Source: Dyadobacter endophyticus (GTDB taxonomy: Bacteria > Bacteroidota > Bacteroidia > Cytophagales > Spirosomataceae). Taken from it: 64,000 nucleotides of DNA. The position numbers and the translations under genes are program-made. Positions within the stretch are counted from its first letter, which is position 1; every line of letters starts with the position of its first letter. The notes below the pieces were generated by a model. The model was given only the letters and a program-made list of their open reading frames with translations, searched no databases and was not told the DNA's origin. Where the stretch lies: NCBI RefSeq assembly GCF_014641595.1, contig NZ_BMIA01000003.1, positions 992,001 through 1,056,000 on the forward strand, read 5' to 3'. Of this stretch, positions 15,681-23,549 are shown piece after piece.

Positions 15681-17066
15681 TTAGACTTTAACCACCTTCC
15701 ATCCCCCAAGACGGAACCGCCAAATGCCCAGCATGGCCAGAACGGATTCCGCAATGGGTACCGCAGCAAAAACACCAACCGGCCCGAAGCCCAGTATAAC
15801 GGCCAGTACATACGCAGTGGGGATTTGCACCGTCCAGAATGCGATCAGGTTCAAAACCGTCGGCGTCTTGGTATCGCCAGCGCCGTTCAGCGACTGGATC
15901 ACCACCATCCCGTATGCGTAAAACCCGTAACCCAGGCAAAGCACACGCAATGCAAGCTTGCCGGTTTCGACCACATGCGGCTGGGAACTGAACAAGCCGA
16001 TAATGCTTTCAGCACCAATAAACATGAGGACTGCAAGCACGCCCAGGAAAATCAGGTTGAATGAAGCGCATTTCCAAACTGACGCTTCGGCACGTTCGGG
16101 CTTGCCGGCTCCCAGGTTCTGCCCTACCAGCGTCGCGGCGGCATTCGCAAGTCCCCAGGCAGGCAGCAATGTGAACATGATCACGCGGATAGCAATGGTG
16201 TAACCCGCTACCACGTCGCTGCCGAATTCGGAAAGAATGCGTGTCAGGAAAATCCAGCTTGCAGAACCGATCAGGAACTGGACCGTACCGCCGGTTGCGA
16301 TTTTAACGATGGCCCTGATCGTTTCCGGGTTTGGTTTAAGATCTTCCCAAAGCAAACCTAATGCCCTTTTGCCTTTCGCAAGCGAAAACAGCTGGTAGCC
16401 AACACCAATCGATCGTCCTGTGGCTGTCGCCAGCGCCGCGCCTGTTACGCCGAGTTCGGGAAATGGCCCGATACCGAATATCAGGATAGGCCCCAAAACC
16501 ATATTGAAGCCGTTGGCGATCATCAGCGAACGCATGGCCGTTGCTGCTGCACCTGCACCACGCAGCGCCCCGCTCAGCGAGTAGAGCAGCACCACCACCG
16601 GACTGCTCAGAAACTGGATCCGGGCAAAGTTAGTACCCGTCTCGATTACCTTGGCGTCGGCGCCCATCATGCGCAGAATGTCGCCCGCGAGCAAATAACC
16701 GGCCACCGCCGTCACAGAAGAGATCGCCAGTGAAATGAATATCACCTGCCCCACCGCGTGGCGGGCCTGGTCGAGGTTCCCTTCGCCCGTACGCCGGGCG
16801 ATCGTGGCCGTAGCCGCGGTACTCAAACCAATGGCAACCGAATAAACCAGCGTAATAACAGATTCGGTAAGCCCTACCGTCGCAACGGCCTCAGTGCTGA
16901 CTTTTGAAACAAAGAAAATATCGACAACCGCGAACAGCGACTCCATAACCATTTCGAGGATCATGGGTACTGACAGCAAGAAAATGGCACGGTTGATGCT
17001 TCCTTCGGTAAAACTTTCTTCGGAGCCACGAATAGCCTGACGAAGCAGTGTAAACCACTTTTTCAT
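15681..17066 (-). CDS. MATE family efflux transporter
   Basis: About 461 residues from the ATG at 17066. The frame is open for 16 codons further upstream, but MKKWFTLLRQAIRG begins the usual N-terminus. Two bundles of six membrane segments are visible, with the MATE pattern FLLSVPMILEMVMESLFAVVDIFFVSK at the start and repeated GQNLGAGKPERAE / RRTGEGNLDQARH loops at the equivalent positions of the two halves. MATE proteins export cationic drugs or metabolites in exchange for Na+ or H+. No neighbouring gene points to a substrate. It is divergent from hflX, with 336 bases between the two starts. Confidence 0.93.
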   Translation of the reverse strand: MKKWFTLLRQAIRGSEESFTEGSINRAIFLLSVPMILEMVMESLFAVVDIFFVSKVSTEAVATVGLTESVITLVYSVAIGLSTAATATIARRTGEGNLDQARHAVGQVIFISLAISSVTAVAGYLLAGDILRMMGADAKVIETGTNFARIQFLSSPVVVLLYSLSGALRGAGAAATAMRSLMIANGFNMVLGPILIFGIGPFPELGVTGAALATATGRSIGVGYQLFSLAKGKRALGLLWEDLKPNPETIRAIVKIATGGTVQFLIGSASWIFLTRILSEFGSDVVAGYTIAIRVIMFTLLPAWGLANAAATLVGQNLGAGKPERAEASVWKCASFNLIFLGVLAVLMFIGAESIIGLFSSQPHVVETGKLALRVLCLGYGFYAYGMVVIQSLNGAGDTKTPTVLNLIAFWTVQIPTAYVLAVILGFGPVGVFAAVPIAESVLAMLGIWRFRLGGWKVVKV

Positions 17067-17402
17067 GGAAAATAAGAATTTGCAATATGGATAAATAGAA
17101 AATTGCGCGGCCATCGAGGACCGTAAAAAAAGTGCCTGTTAAAAGGCGGGGAATGACTTGTGGCTAAGTATTAGCCGAAGATGAGCACCAACATAGGCTT
17201 AAAGAATTTCGGCAAAGATACAAAAGACTTTTTCGAACAATCAAATAAAAAAATGGATTTGTTAAATGGTAAATGTAATTTCACGAATTCCCGCCGTGAA
17301 CTTTTGCGCCGGACAAACCGTTGCAACTCTGCCCCATTTCCGGCGTGCGGTATACTTTTGCAGGATTTTTGAGCCGGGAACAAGCCATTAAAACACCAGT
17401 GC
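17067..17402. other. Intergenic region between MATE gene and hflX
   Basis: 336 bases without a supported gene. It holds the divergent promoters. For hflX, TACTTTTG at 17353-17360 fits the TAnnTTTG -7 box, 42 bases before the ATG, but no good -33 box is seen at the right distance. A small inverted repeat TTCACG-n9-CGTGAA is at 17280-17300. No RNA gene was recognised. Confidence 0.5.
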
Positions 17403-18638
17403 ATGATTGATAAGAAGAAATTATATTCGACAGCCGCCAAAAAGGAAACCGCCGTACTGGTAGCTGTAAGTACCCAGAAGCAAAACGTCGAAAAGACAAA
17501 AGAATACCTGGAAGAACTCGCATTCCTGGCAACAACGCTGGGCGTAGAGACTGTCCAGACGTTTACACAAAACCTCGAACGGCCCGACATCCGGACTTAC
17601 ACCGGAAAAGGCAAGCTGGAAGAAATCCTGATCTACGTCACCGCGAACCCGGTTGACATGATCATTTACGACGACGATCTGTCGCCTTCGCAGGTCCGCA
17701 ACCTGGAAGCCGTTTTTAAGGATATTAAGGTAATTGACCGCAGCTTGCTGATCCTCGCCATTTTCGCGATGCGTGCGCAGACGGCCCAGTCTAAATTGCA
17801 GGTAGAACTCGCGCAGTACCAATATATGTACCCTCGTTTGACGCGCATGTGGACCCACCTTAGCCGCCAATCGGGTGCGGGTGTGGGTATGCGTGGCCCG
17901 GGTGAAACCGAGCTCGAAACCGACCGCCGGATCGTAAAAGACCGGATTGCATTCCTGAAAGAAAAACTGGAAAAAGTCGATAAGCAAAGCACTACCCGCC
18001 GCAAAGAGCGCGACCGCCTCGTACGCGTGGCCATTGTGGGTTACACCAACGTGGGCAAATCGACATTGATGCGGAACCTGTCCAAGGCCGATGTCTTTGC
18101 CGAAAACAAGCTCTTCGCAACCGTCGATTCAACCGTGCGGAAGGTGAATATGGAGAATGTCCCTTTTCTGCTCACGGACACCGTCGGCTTTATCCGCAAG
18201 CTCCCAACCACCCTCATCGAGTCATTCAAATCGACCCTCGACGAAGTGCGCGAGGCGGATATTCTGATGCACGTGGTGGACATTTCGCATGCTTCTTTTG
18301 AAGAGCATCTGGATGTAGTGAACAAAACGCTGGAAGAAATAGGAGCAGCGAACAAGCCTTCCATATTGGTATTCAACAAAATAGATTTGTACAAACCATC
18401 GTACAACGACGACGAAGACCAGGAAGAAACCGCGCTGTCGACGCAGGACGTACTCAATCAGCTGAAACGAAGCTACATCGCCGAAAAAGCCGACCATGTG
18501 GTATTTATCTCCGCCCAGCAGAAGGAAAATATCGATGAATTAAAACGGACGCTGTTCTCATTGGTGAAGGAAAGACACTTCTCCATTTACCCGAACTGGC
18601 TCGATCTCGGCTACACAGCCGTAGAAACTGAGGAATAA
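17403..18638 (+). CDS. hflX: Ribosome-associated GTPase HflX
   Basis: A 411-residue GTPase of the Obg-HflX superfamily, normal length. The N-terminal HflX domain has VQTFTQNLERPDIRTYTGKGKLEEI and the glycine-rich GAGVGMRGPGETELETDRR loop near residue 160-178. The G domain has VAIVGYTNVGKSTLM (P-loop, about 208-222), DTVGFIRKLPTTLIESFKST (G3 and switch II), NKID (G4) and FISAQ (G5). It binds 50S subunits, splits stalled ribosomes and takes part in recovery from heat stress. It is transcribed alone and ends at a terminator; tRNA-Arg follows. Confidence 0.96.
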   Translation: MIDKKKLYSTAAKKETAVLVAVSTQKQNVEKTKEYLEELAFLATTLGVETVQTFTQNLERPDIRTYTGKGKLEEILIYVTANPVDMIIYDDDLSPSQVRNLEAVFKDIKVIDRSLLILAIFAMRAQTAQSKLQVELAQYQYMYPRLTRMWTHLSRQSGAGVGMRGPGETELETDRRIVKDRIAFLKEKLEKVDKQSTTRRKERDRLVRVAIVGYTNVGKSTLMRNLSKADVFAENKLFATVDSTVRKVNMENVPFLLTDTVGFIRKLPTTLIESFKSTLDEVREADILMHVVDISHASFEEHLDVVNKTLEEIGAANKPSILVFNKIDLYKPSYNDDEDQEETALSTQDVLNQLKRSYIAEKADHVVFISAQQKENIDELKRTLFSLVKERHFSIYPNWLDLGYTAVETEE

Positions 18639-18665
18639 TCATTTGTAATTCAAATGATTTTTTCT
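18637..18665 (+). terminator. Rho-independent terminator of hflX
   Basis: A 9-bp perfect stem AATCATTTG / CAAATGATT with a 5-base loop, followed by a T-rich tail. The stem begins within the hflX stop codon. Confidence 0.8.
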
Positions 18666-18706
18666 CAGTTTTGCACCCCGATTCCCGGTTGTTGGGGATG
18701 GGTATT

Positions 18707-18778
18707 GACTGCGTAGTTCAACGGATAGAATAGGAGTTTCCTAAACTCTAGATATGGGTTCGATTCCCGTCGCGGTCA
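18707..18778 (+). tRNA. tRNA-Arg (anticodon CCT)
   Basis: A 72-base cloverleaf reads cleanly. Acceptor GACTGCG / CGCGGTC (7 bp with one G-T pair), D stem GTTC/GAAT, anticodon stem GGAGT/ACTCT with loop TTCCTAA (anticodon CCT, reads AGG), variable loop AGAT, T stem ATGGG/CCCGT with loop TTCGATT, discriminator A. CCA is not encoded. A terminator follows directly. The 3' half is repeated about 107 bases downstream (see 18848). Confidence 0.93.
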
Positions 18779-18780
18779 CG

Positions 18781-18808
18781 AAAGCCAGGCATATTGTCTG
18801 GCTTTTTT
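18781..18808 (+). terminator. Terminator of tRNA-Arg
   Basis: Stem AAAGCCAG / CTGGCTTT with loop GCATATTGT and six T residues, three bases after the tRNA. The same hairpin is duplicated at about 18904-18931 as part of the tRNA 3' repeat. Confidence 0.85.
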
Positions 18809-18847
18809 GTGTTTGCAAGAATGGAAGTTTGTCGAATGCGACTCCAA

Positions 18848-18933
18848 CTAAACTCTAGATATGGCCGGGCGGCCGGTGCCGTTCGATTCCCGTCGCGGTC
18901 ACGAAAGCCAGGCATATTGTCTGGCTTTTTTGT
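18848..18933 (+). repeat. Partial copy of the tRNA-Arg 3' half and terminator, with a 16-base insertion
   Basis: The 70 bases 18741-18810 (anticodon loop end, T arm, acceptor 3' strand, terminator) recur here without mismatches, except that 16 G/C-rich bases (18865-18880, CCGGGCGGCCGGTGCC) are inserted inside the T stem. The copy lacks the 5' half, so it cannot make a tRNA. The two copies are separated by 37 bases. Duplicated tRNA 3' ends are typical attachment-site scars of integrative elements, but no integrase is present. Confidence 0.85.
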
Positions 18934-18979
18934 TACTTGCCGATTACAACCGTACATCGAAACCACCGTACCCACACCA

Positions 18980-19417
18980 ATGAAGTCACTAACCCTTGCA
19001 TTCCTAACAACCTTCCTGATCTCCTGCGGAAAACGGCATCATATTTTCCCGAAAGACGTAGTGGCGATCCGTCCGGTTTTCAAAGATTCTAGCTTTCAGC
19101 ATCGTCAGGGATACCATGTCGGGAAAGATGTGATCGTTTATGATAAAATGAGTGAGAATGTTGAAGAATTCCTGGCGCGCAAAGTATCGGAGCGGGAAAT
19201 GTTTCCCATGGATTCAACGCCGAACCGGATTTTCAAGCTGATTGGAGGTTTAGAATCTTTTAAAATGATACCGCTTCCAATAAAAACCGTCCCGCTAAGT
19301 GAATTCGGATATCTGGAATTGACGAATGGAAAGGTGGTCTTTTATGGCATCATGGGAATGGATGGATTTTTTGATTTGACCCACCGGCGCGGGTACCATA
19401 CGTCATTTAGGAAGTAA
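18980..19417 (+). CDS. Hypothetical lipoprotein
   Basis: 145 residues from the ATG at 18980. A longer open frame extends back through the tRNA copy, but that stretch is a translation of tRNA sequence and not protein. The N-terminus MKSLTLAFLTTFLISCGK is a lipoprotein signal with lipobox LISC. The mature part is basic and has no motif I recognise: YHVGKDVIVYDKMSENVEEF, then a Pro-rich stretch and YLELTNGKVVFYGIMGMDGFF. It follows the tRNA-Arg duplication by 47 bases, so it may have come in with whatever left that scar, though nothing else proves it. Confidence 0.6.
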   Translation: MKSLTLAFLTTFLISCGKRHHIFPKDVVAIRPVFKDSSFQHRQGYHVGKDVIVYDKMSENVEEFLARKVSEREMFPMDSTPNRIFKLIGGLESFKMIPLPIKTVPLSEFGYLELTNGKVVFYGIMGMDGFFDLTHRRGYHTSFRK

Positions 19418-19526
19418 TGCCTGTGGATTCATCCACTCTCTTAAAACAAAGTCAGTAATCATTAGCAGCCCGGGACTTATTAGGACGCTAAACATGACCA
19501 ATCCCCCTGGCAGGGTCCCTAATCCC

Positions 19527-20822
19527 ATGAGAATAAAATTTTTACCTGCACTATTCCTGTTCGCCTCCGCGAGCGCATTCGCTCAGCAACCAGCAGCAAA
19601 CCGCCCGACAGTCGTTGCGGGTTTTCCAGTCAATTACAATGAAGATTCCGTCGGGACTTACACCTTGCCCGAGCTCCTGAAAACCGCCGACAGGAAACCG
19701 GTCATCACCGCCAAACAATGGACCGACAAGCGCCGTCCCGAATTGCTGCGACTTGCGGAAGAAAATCAGTTTGGCAAAATGCCGCCCAAACCAAAAGATC
19801 TGGCATTCCATATATTCGATAAGGGCACCCCGGCCTTCAATGGAAAAGCCATTCGCAAGCAGGTGACGGTGTATTTTACAAAGGACACATCGGATCACAA
19901 AATGAACCTGCTGATCTACCTCCCGGCGAAGGCCGCCAAACCAGCGCCGCTATTATTGAATATTTCCTTCGCCGCCTACAACCAGATTATCGACGACACT
20001 GGCTTGCGCGTGGGCGAGATCTGGAACAAGGAAGGCCAAAAAGTGAAGGCCGACAAGCCTACACCGTTTGGCAAGCTCAATGTGGAGCAGTTCCTCGATG
20101 CCGGCATTGGCTTCGCGACGGTCTATTACGGCGATATCGAGCCGGATTTCAAGGACGGCCTGCGATACGGTATTCGCAAAACCTACCTCAAAAACGGTCA
20201 GTCGGAACCCGCCGCCAACGAATGGGGCGCTATCGCCGCCTGGGGCTGGGGACTCAGCCGCGCAATGGACTATTTCGAAACCGATCCGCAGATCGACGCC
20301 AAACGTGTAGCATTGCAGGGCGCCTCGCGACTTGGAAAAACGGTGCTTTGGGCTGGCATTCACGATCAGCGATTCAAAATGGTAATTGCCAGTATTTCCG
20401 GCGAGGGCGGTGCTGCATTGGCGCGCCGCAATTATGGCGAGACGATCCGGCATATTTCCGACCCCTCGCGGTATTTATATCAGTTCGCGCCTAACTACCA
20501 CGGCTGGGCCGACAAGGTGAACGAAATGCCGATCGATGCACATATACTAGTGGCGCTCATGGCCCCACGGTCGCTCTTGCTGCAAACCGGAAGCACTGAC
20601 TACTGGTCGGATCCCAAAGGCGAGTTCCTGTCCGCGGTTGCGGCGGCACCTGTTTACCATCTTTTTGGAGAGACAGGACCTGACGCTTCCGCTACTATGC
20701 CAGCGGCCGGGGATACGTCTTTGCTCATGAACAACCTCGGGTATTACATGCATGAGGGAGGACACACCGTGTTGCCGGAGGATTGGAAGTTGTTTGTGAG
20801 CTATATGCAGAAGTATTTGTAG
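19527..20822 (+). CDS. Secreted alpha/beta-hydrolase, CE15 glucuronoyl esterase-like
   Basis: About 431 residues from the ATG at 19527, chosen because MRIKFLPALFLFASASAFAQ is a clean signal peptide; an in-frame ATG 33 bases upstream is less likely. The nucleophile elbow is GASRLGK with Ser at about 267, the form used by bacterial CE15 enzymes (GxSRxGK). The region ISGEGGAALARR and the late HEGGHTVLPEDW supply the acid and the His. CE15 enzymes cut ester links between glucuronoxylan and lignin. No other carbohydrate-active gene adjoins it, so the natural substrate is open. A 64-base palindrome follows downstream. Confidence 0.8.
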   Translation: MRIKFLPALFLFASASAFAQQPAANRPTVVAGFPVNYNEDSVGTYTLPELLKTADRKPVITAKQWTDKRRPELLRLAEENQFGKMPPKPKDLAFHIFDKGTPAFNGKAIRKQVTVYFTKDTSDHKMNLLIYLPAKAAKPAPLLLNISFAAYNQIIDDTGLRVGEIWNKEGQKVKADKPTPFGKLNVEQFLDAGIGFATVYYGDIEPDFKDGLRYGIRKTYLKNGQSEPAANEWGAIAAWGWGLSRAMDYFETDPQIDAKRVALQGASRLGKTVLWAGIHDQRFKMVIASISGEGGAALARRNYGETIRHISDPSRYLYQFAPNYHGWADKVNEMPIDAHILVALMAPRSLLLQTGSTDYWSDPKGEFLSAVAAAPVYHLFGETGPDASATMPAAGDTSLLMNNLGYYMHEGGHTVLPEDWKLFVSYMQKYL

Positions 20823-20842
20823 GGAATTTAATAGCCTGTCTA

Positions 20843-20906
20843 AATGCCACGAAGGCACGAATTAACACGAATATTCTTCGTGTTAAATTCGTGCCTTCGT
20901 GGCATT
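20843..20906. repeat. Long imperfect palindrome (REP-like)
   Basis: 64 bases in which the left arm AATGCCACGAAGGCACGAAT-TAACACGAA pairs with the right arm TTCGTGTTAAATTCGTGCC-TTCGTGGCATT. There is one bulged base and a tiny loop. It lies 20 bases after the esterase stop. No T-tract follows, so it looks more like an interspersed repeat of the CACGAAG type than a simple terminator, although it could act as one in RNA. Confidence 0.75.
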
Positions 20907-20931
20907 GTAATATACCTAAAATTAAACTCGC

Positions 20932-20963
20932 GCATATTAATGCAAACGTTTGCATTAATATGC
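20932..20963. promoter_or_regulatory. 32-bp perfect palindrome with LacI-type operator core
   Basis: A perfectly symmetrical 32-base site centred on TGCAAACGTTTGCA, flanked by ATTA and TAAT arms. A central CG with AAACGTTT is characteristic of LacI/GalR-family operators. It lies about 115 bases before the myo-inositol-phosphate synthase ATG. A half-site TGCATTT and a GTTGCA follow. No LacI-family gene is in the window, so the regulator would act from elsewhere. Confidence 0.65.
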
Positions 20964-21077
20964 ATTTACAGTTGCATTATCAGATTTAAATAGTTTATTT
21001 TGGCTCAAATTAAAGTATTTTATATTAATTAAAATATTTTAAAAATATATTTTCATCATAAACTTAGATTATTGGAA

Positions 21078-22298
21078 ATGTCAAATATCGATAAGAAGAT
21101 AAAGGTAGCGATCGTAGGTGTCGGAAACTGCGCTAGTTCACTGGTGCAGGGAGTTGAATACTACACACGGTATACAGAAAAAACCTCCGGACTGATGGCC
21201 GACGAGATCGGTGGCTACCGCGCCGAGAATATTGAATTTGTGTGCGGCTTCGAGGTCGACGAGCGCAAAATCGGTCTCTCATTGAAAGATGCCATTTTTA
21301 CTAAGCCAAACTGCGCGATAGCACTTTATACGGAAGTGACCAGTAAAGCGCCGGTTTATCGCTCGCCGGTACTCGACGGCGTTTCGCCGCAAATGCTCGC
21401 CTACCCGGCCGATAACCGTTTCGTGATAAAGGAAGAACTCAAAGAAACCGATTTGCTGACCAGCGGCGAAAGGTATAACGAAGCATTGACCGCCACCATC
21501 CGCCAGGAAATCATCGCCCATCTACAAGCGCATGAGGTAGAAATATTGATAAACTACCTGCCGGTCGGGTCACAATTGGCAACGGAGTTTTACGCGGAGA
21601 TCTGCCTTGAACTAGGTATTTCACTCGTCAACTGCATTCCGGTATTCATCGCGTCGGACCCGGAATGGGAGCAAAAATTCATTGACGCGGGCATTCCGAT
21701 CATCGGAGACGACATGCGCAGCCAGTTTGGCGCAAGCATATTGTCCCAAATGTTGCAGGAACTGGCCTTCGAGCGCGGCCACCATGTGAAAGCACACATT
21801 CAGCGAAATGTGGGCGGCAACACCGATTTCCTGAATATGGAAGACAAAAACCGTCTGAAATCAAAGAAAATTTCCAAAGAGAATGTGATCCGTGCCCAAA
21901 ACGACATCCGCGGCATTTCCACGGCCGACAGCTTCCTGCACGCGGGGCCTTCGGAATACATTGCATTTTACGGAGATAACAAAGTTGCCAATTTCCGCCT
22001 CGAACTCGAAGGCTTCATGGGCTCACCGGTGACGCTTGACGCACAGCTTTCGGTACAGGATTCACCCAATTCCGCCGGCGTGGTAATCGACGCCGTGCGC
22101 TATGTTTACGTTGCGCGCGAAATGGGGCTCGTGGGCGCATTGCGTGGCCCTTCGGCCGCCACCCAAAAAACGCCCCCGCAACAAATGATGTTCGCGGATG
22201 CAACTTATGAATGCCATGCACTGGCAAAACGCGAACTCACGGCATCGACCAGAAAACAGCTCAAACTGAGCCTGGAACTGGCCGATAAAATGGATTAA
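21078..22298 (+). CDS. ino1: myo-Inositol-1-phosphate synthase
   Basis: About 406 residues from the ATG at 21078; a TTG two codons earlier is less likely. The NAD-binding motif is IVGVGNCASSLVQG near residues 12-25. Family segments follow: the NYLPVGSQLATEFYA loop, VNCIPVFIASDP, GDDMRSQFGASILSQ, HIQRNVGGNTDFLNM and the C-terminal SPVTLDAQLSVQDSPNSAGVVIDA with active-site Lys/Asp residues. The enzyme cyclises glucose-6-phosphate to inositol-1-phosphate, the first step towards inositol lipids or osmolytes. It is monocistronic behind an AT-rich leader with a LacI-type palindrome. The neighbouring polyol-type operon could be linked, but no shared signal is seen. Confidence 0.93.
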   Translation: MSNIDKKIKVAIVGVGNCASSLVQGVEYYTRYTEKTSGLMADEIGGYRAENIEFVCGFEVDERKIGLSLKDAIFTKPNCAIALYTEVTSKAPVYRSPVLDGVSPQMLAYPADNRFVIKEELKETDLLTSGERYNEALTATIRQEIIAHLQAHEVEILINYLPVGSQLATEFYAEICLELGISLVNCIPVFIASDPEWEQKFIDAGIPIIGDDMRSQFGASILSQMLQELAFERGHHVKAHIQRNVGGNTDFLNMEDKNRLKSKKISKENVIRAQNDIRGISTADSFLHAGPSEYIAFYGDNKVANFRLELEGFMGSPVTLDAQLSVQDSPNSAGVVIDAVRYVYVAREMGLVGALRGPSAATQKTPPQQMMFADATYECHALAKRELTASTRKQLKLSLELADKMD

Positions 22299-22308
22299 TA
22301 ACAGCAGG

Positions 22309-22350
22309 CTTACTTCCCTAAACCCTTACTTTTCTAAACCGCTACTTCCC
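22309..22350. repeat. 16-bp tandem repeat, about 2.6 copies
   Basis: CTTACTTCCCTAAACC (22309-22324), CTTACTTTTCTAAACC (22325-22340) and GCTACTTCCC (22341-22350). The last partial copy overlaps the end of the DeoR gene, encoding its final codons. A small simple repeat between two convergent genes; no function is evident. Confidence 0.7.
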
Positions 22351-23109
22351 TGCGACCAGCACTTTTACGCCACGGTCTTCCAGGGATTTGATGGCCTCGT
22401 CCGAAACGCCCGCATCGGTCACGATGTACTGCACCTGGTCGAGGTCGCAAATCTTGCCAATTCCCCGCTTGCCGAACTTCGTATGGTCGGCAAGCACTAC
22501 TACAACCTGCGCGGTACTGATCATCTTCTGATTCAGCCCGGCCTCGGTTAAATTACTGATAGACAACCCAAAATCGAAGTCAATCCCGTCGACACCGATA
22601 AACAGCACCCCGCAGGAAATATGTTCGAGAATATATTCGGCATAGGAGCCCGCCACGGAAGACGAGTTCTGGCGGATCAGTCCGCCTAGCTGTAACACCT
22701 CCACATTGGGCCTGTTACTGAGCTCCAACGTCACTTTTACCGCCGGCGTGATCACCGTGATCTGCTTCGTCGGATGCAGGCAGCGCGCCAGTTCAAATAC
22801 CGTTGTCCCCGAGCCGATCATGATCGAATCCGTTTGCCGGATCAGCGTCAATGCCTCTCGCGCAATGCTTTGCTTTTCATTGGAATTAATGAATTCCTTC
22901 TCATTAATGGGCCGCTCGACTGCATAAGGGTTGTTCAGCGAACCTCCGCCGTGCGTCCTGAACAGCAGGTTTTTGTCTTCGAGTAGTTTAAGGTCCTTCC
23001 GGATTGTCACGCCGGAAACCTGCATTTGTTCCGACAGCTGTATGATACTCACCGTACCTGCCCTTTTCAGCTCCTGCAAAATGAATTGATGCCTTTCCGT
23101 AATTGTCAT
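22342..23109 (-). CDS. DeoR/GlpR-family transcriptional regulator
   Basis: About 255 residues from the ATG at 23109. The start is set by MTITERHQFILQELKRAG, the usual DeoR opening. The winged helix covers residues 5-55 with IIQLSEQMQVSGVTIRKDLKLLE and the signature FRTHGGGSL. The remainder is the sugar-phosphate-binding DeoRC domain (MIGSGTTVFELARCL, VLQLGGLIRQNSSSVAGSYAE, LFIGVDGIDFDFGLS, ADHTKFGKRG). Such regulators are relieved by a phosphorylated sugar or polyol. It is divergent from the MFS permease gene that heads the kinase operon, so that operon is its expected target. Confidence 0.92.
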   Translation of the reverse strand: MTITERHQFILQELKRAGTVSIIQLSEQMQVSGVTIRKDLKLLEDKNLLFRTHGGGSLNNPYAVERPINEKEFINSNEKQSIAREALTLIRQTDSIMIGSGTTVFELARCLHPTKQITVITPAVKVTLELSNRPNVEVLQLGGLIRQNSSSVAGSYAEYILEHISCGVLFIGVDGIDFDFGLSISNLTEAGLNQKMISTAQVVVVLADHTKFGKRGIGKICDLDQVQYIVTDAGVSDEAIKSLEDRGVKVLVAGK

Positions 23110-23549
23110 TTCGATACACTTTGAAAGCAAGTATAACCATAGTTTCCAAAACATGGAAACCTTCCCGCATATCCGTTCGCACCCATACCGCCAGATTCAC
23201 TTTTTGAATAGAAGCTAATACCCTTACAAAAGACCGCATACGGCCCGGTTACTATCCCTAAGCGGACATTATCATTTCATTAACACTTAAAAGAGGTTGT
23301 TTCTATTACTTTAATATACTTTAATTTTGTTTAAATAATTTAATTTCACTTTGTTTGCATGGCTTTCACACTATACTATTCCATGAATTTTATGTACAAT
23401 ATACCAACAGTAGACCAAATCGCTGCCGGAGCGCGGGATAGGCACCAAAAAGTGAAATAATTTTAACTCATTGTTGCCAAAATGTAAAATTTAGGTCTAC
23501 TCTAACCCTTGCCAACGCCAACCTCTTTACATCCCTAAACCAATCCAAC
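23110..23549. other. Divergent control region, DeoR gene / permease operon
   Basis: 440 AT-rich bases without a supported gene. On the left an inverted repeat GTTTCC-n7-GGAAAC (23142-23160) lies 33-51 bases before the DeoR ATG. For the rightward operon a possible -7 box TAATTTTG (23322-23329) with TTG at 23297-23299 gives a spacing of 22, slightly long for the TTTG/TAnnTTTG consensus, and implies a leader of over 200 bases. A second start nearer the gene is possible. No riboswitch was recognised. Confidence 0.5.
23142..23160. promoter_or_regulatory. Inverted repeat, candidate DeoR operator
   Basis: GTTTCC AAAACAT GGAAAC, six-base perfect arms around seven bases. The position just upstream of the regulator gene suits autoregulation. 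This is inferred from location and symmetry only. Confidence 0.35.

Noticed and set aside
18748..18975. A minus-strand frame of 75 residues with repeated GFRDRDGNRT segments
   Set aside because: It is an antisense reading of the tRNA-Arg and its partial copy; such peptides are well-known false genes over tRNA loci.
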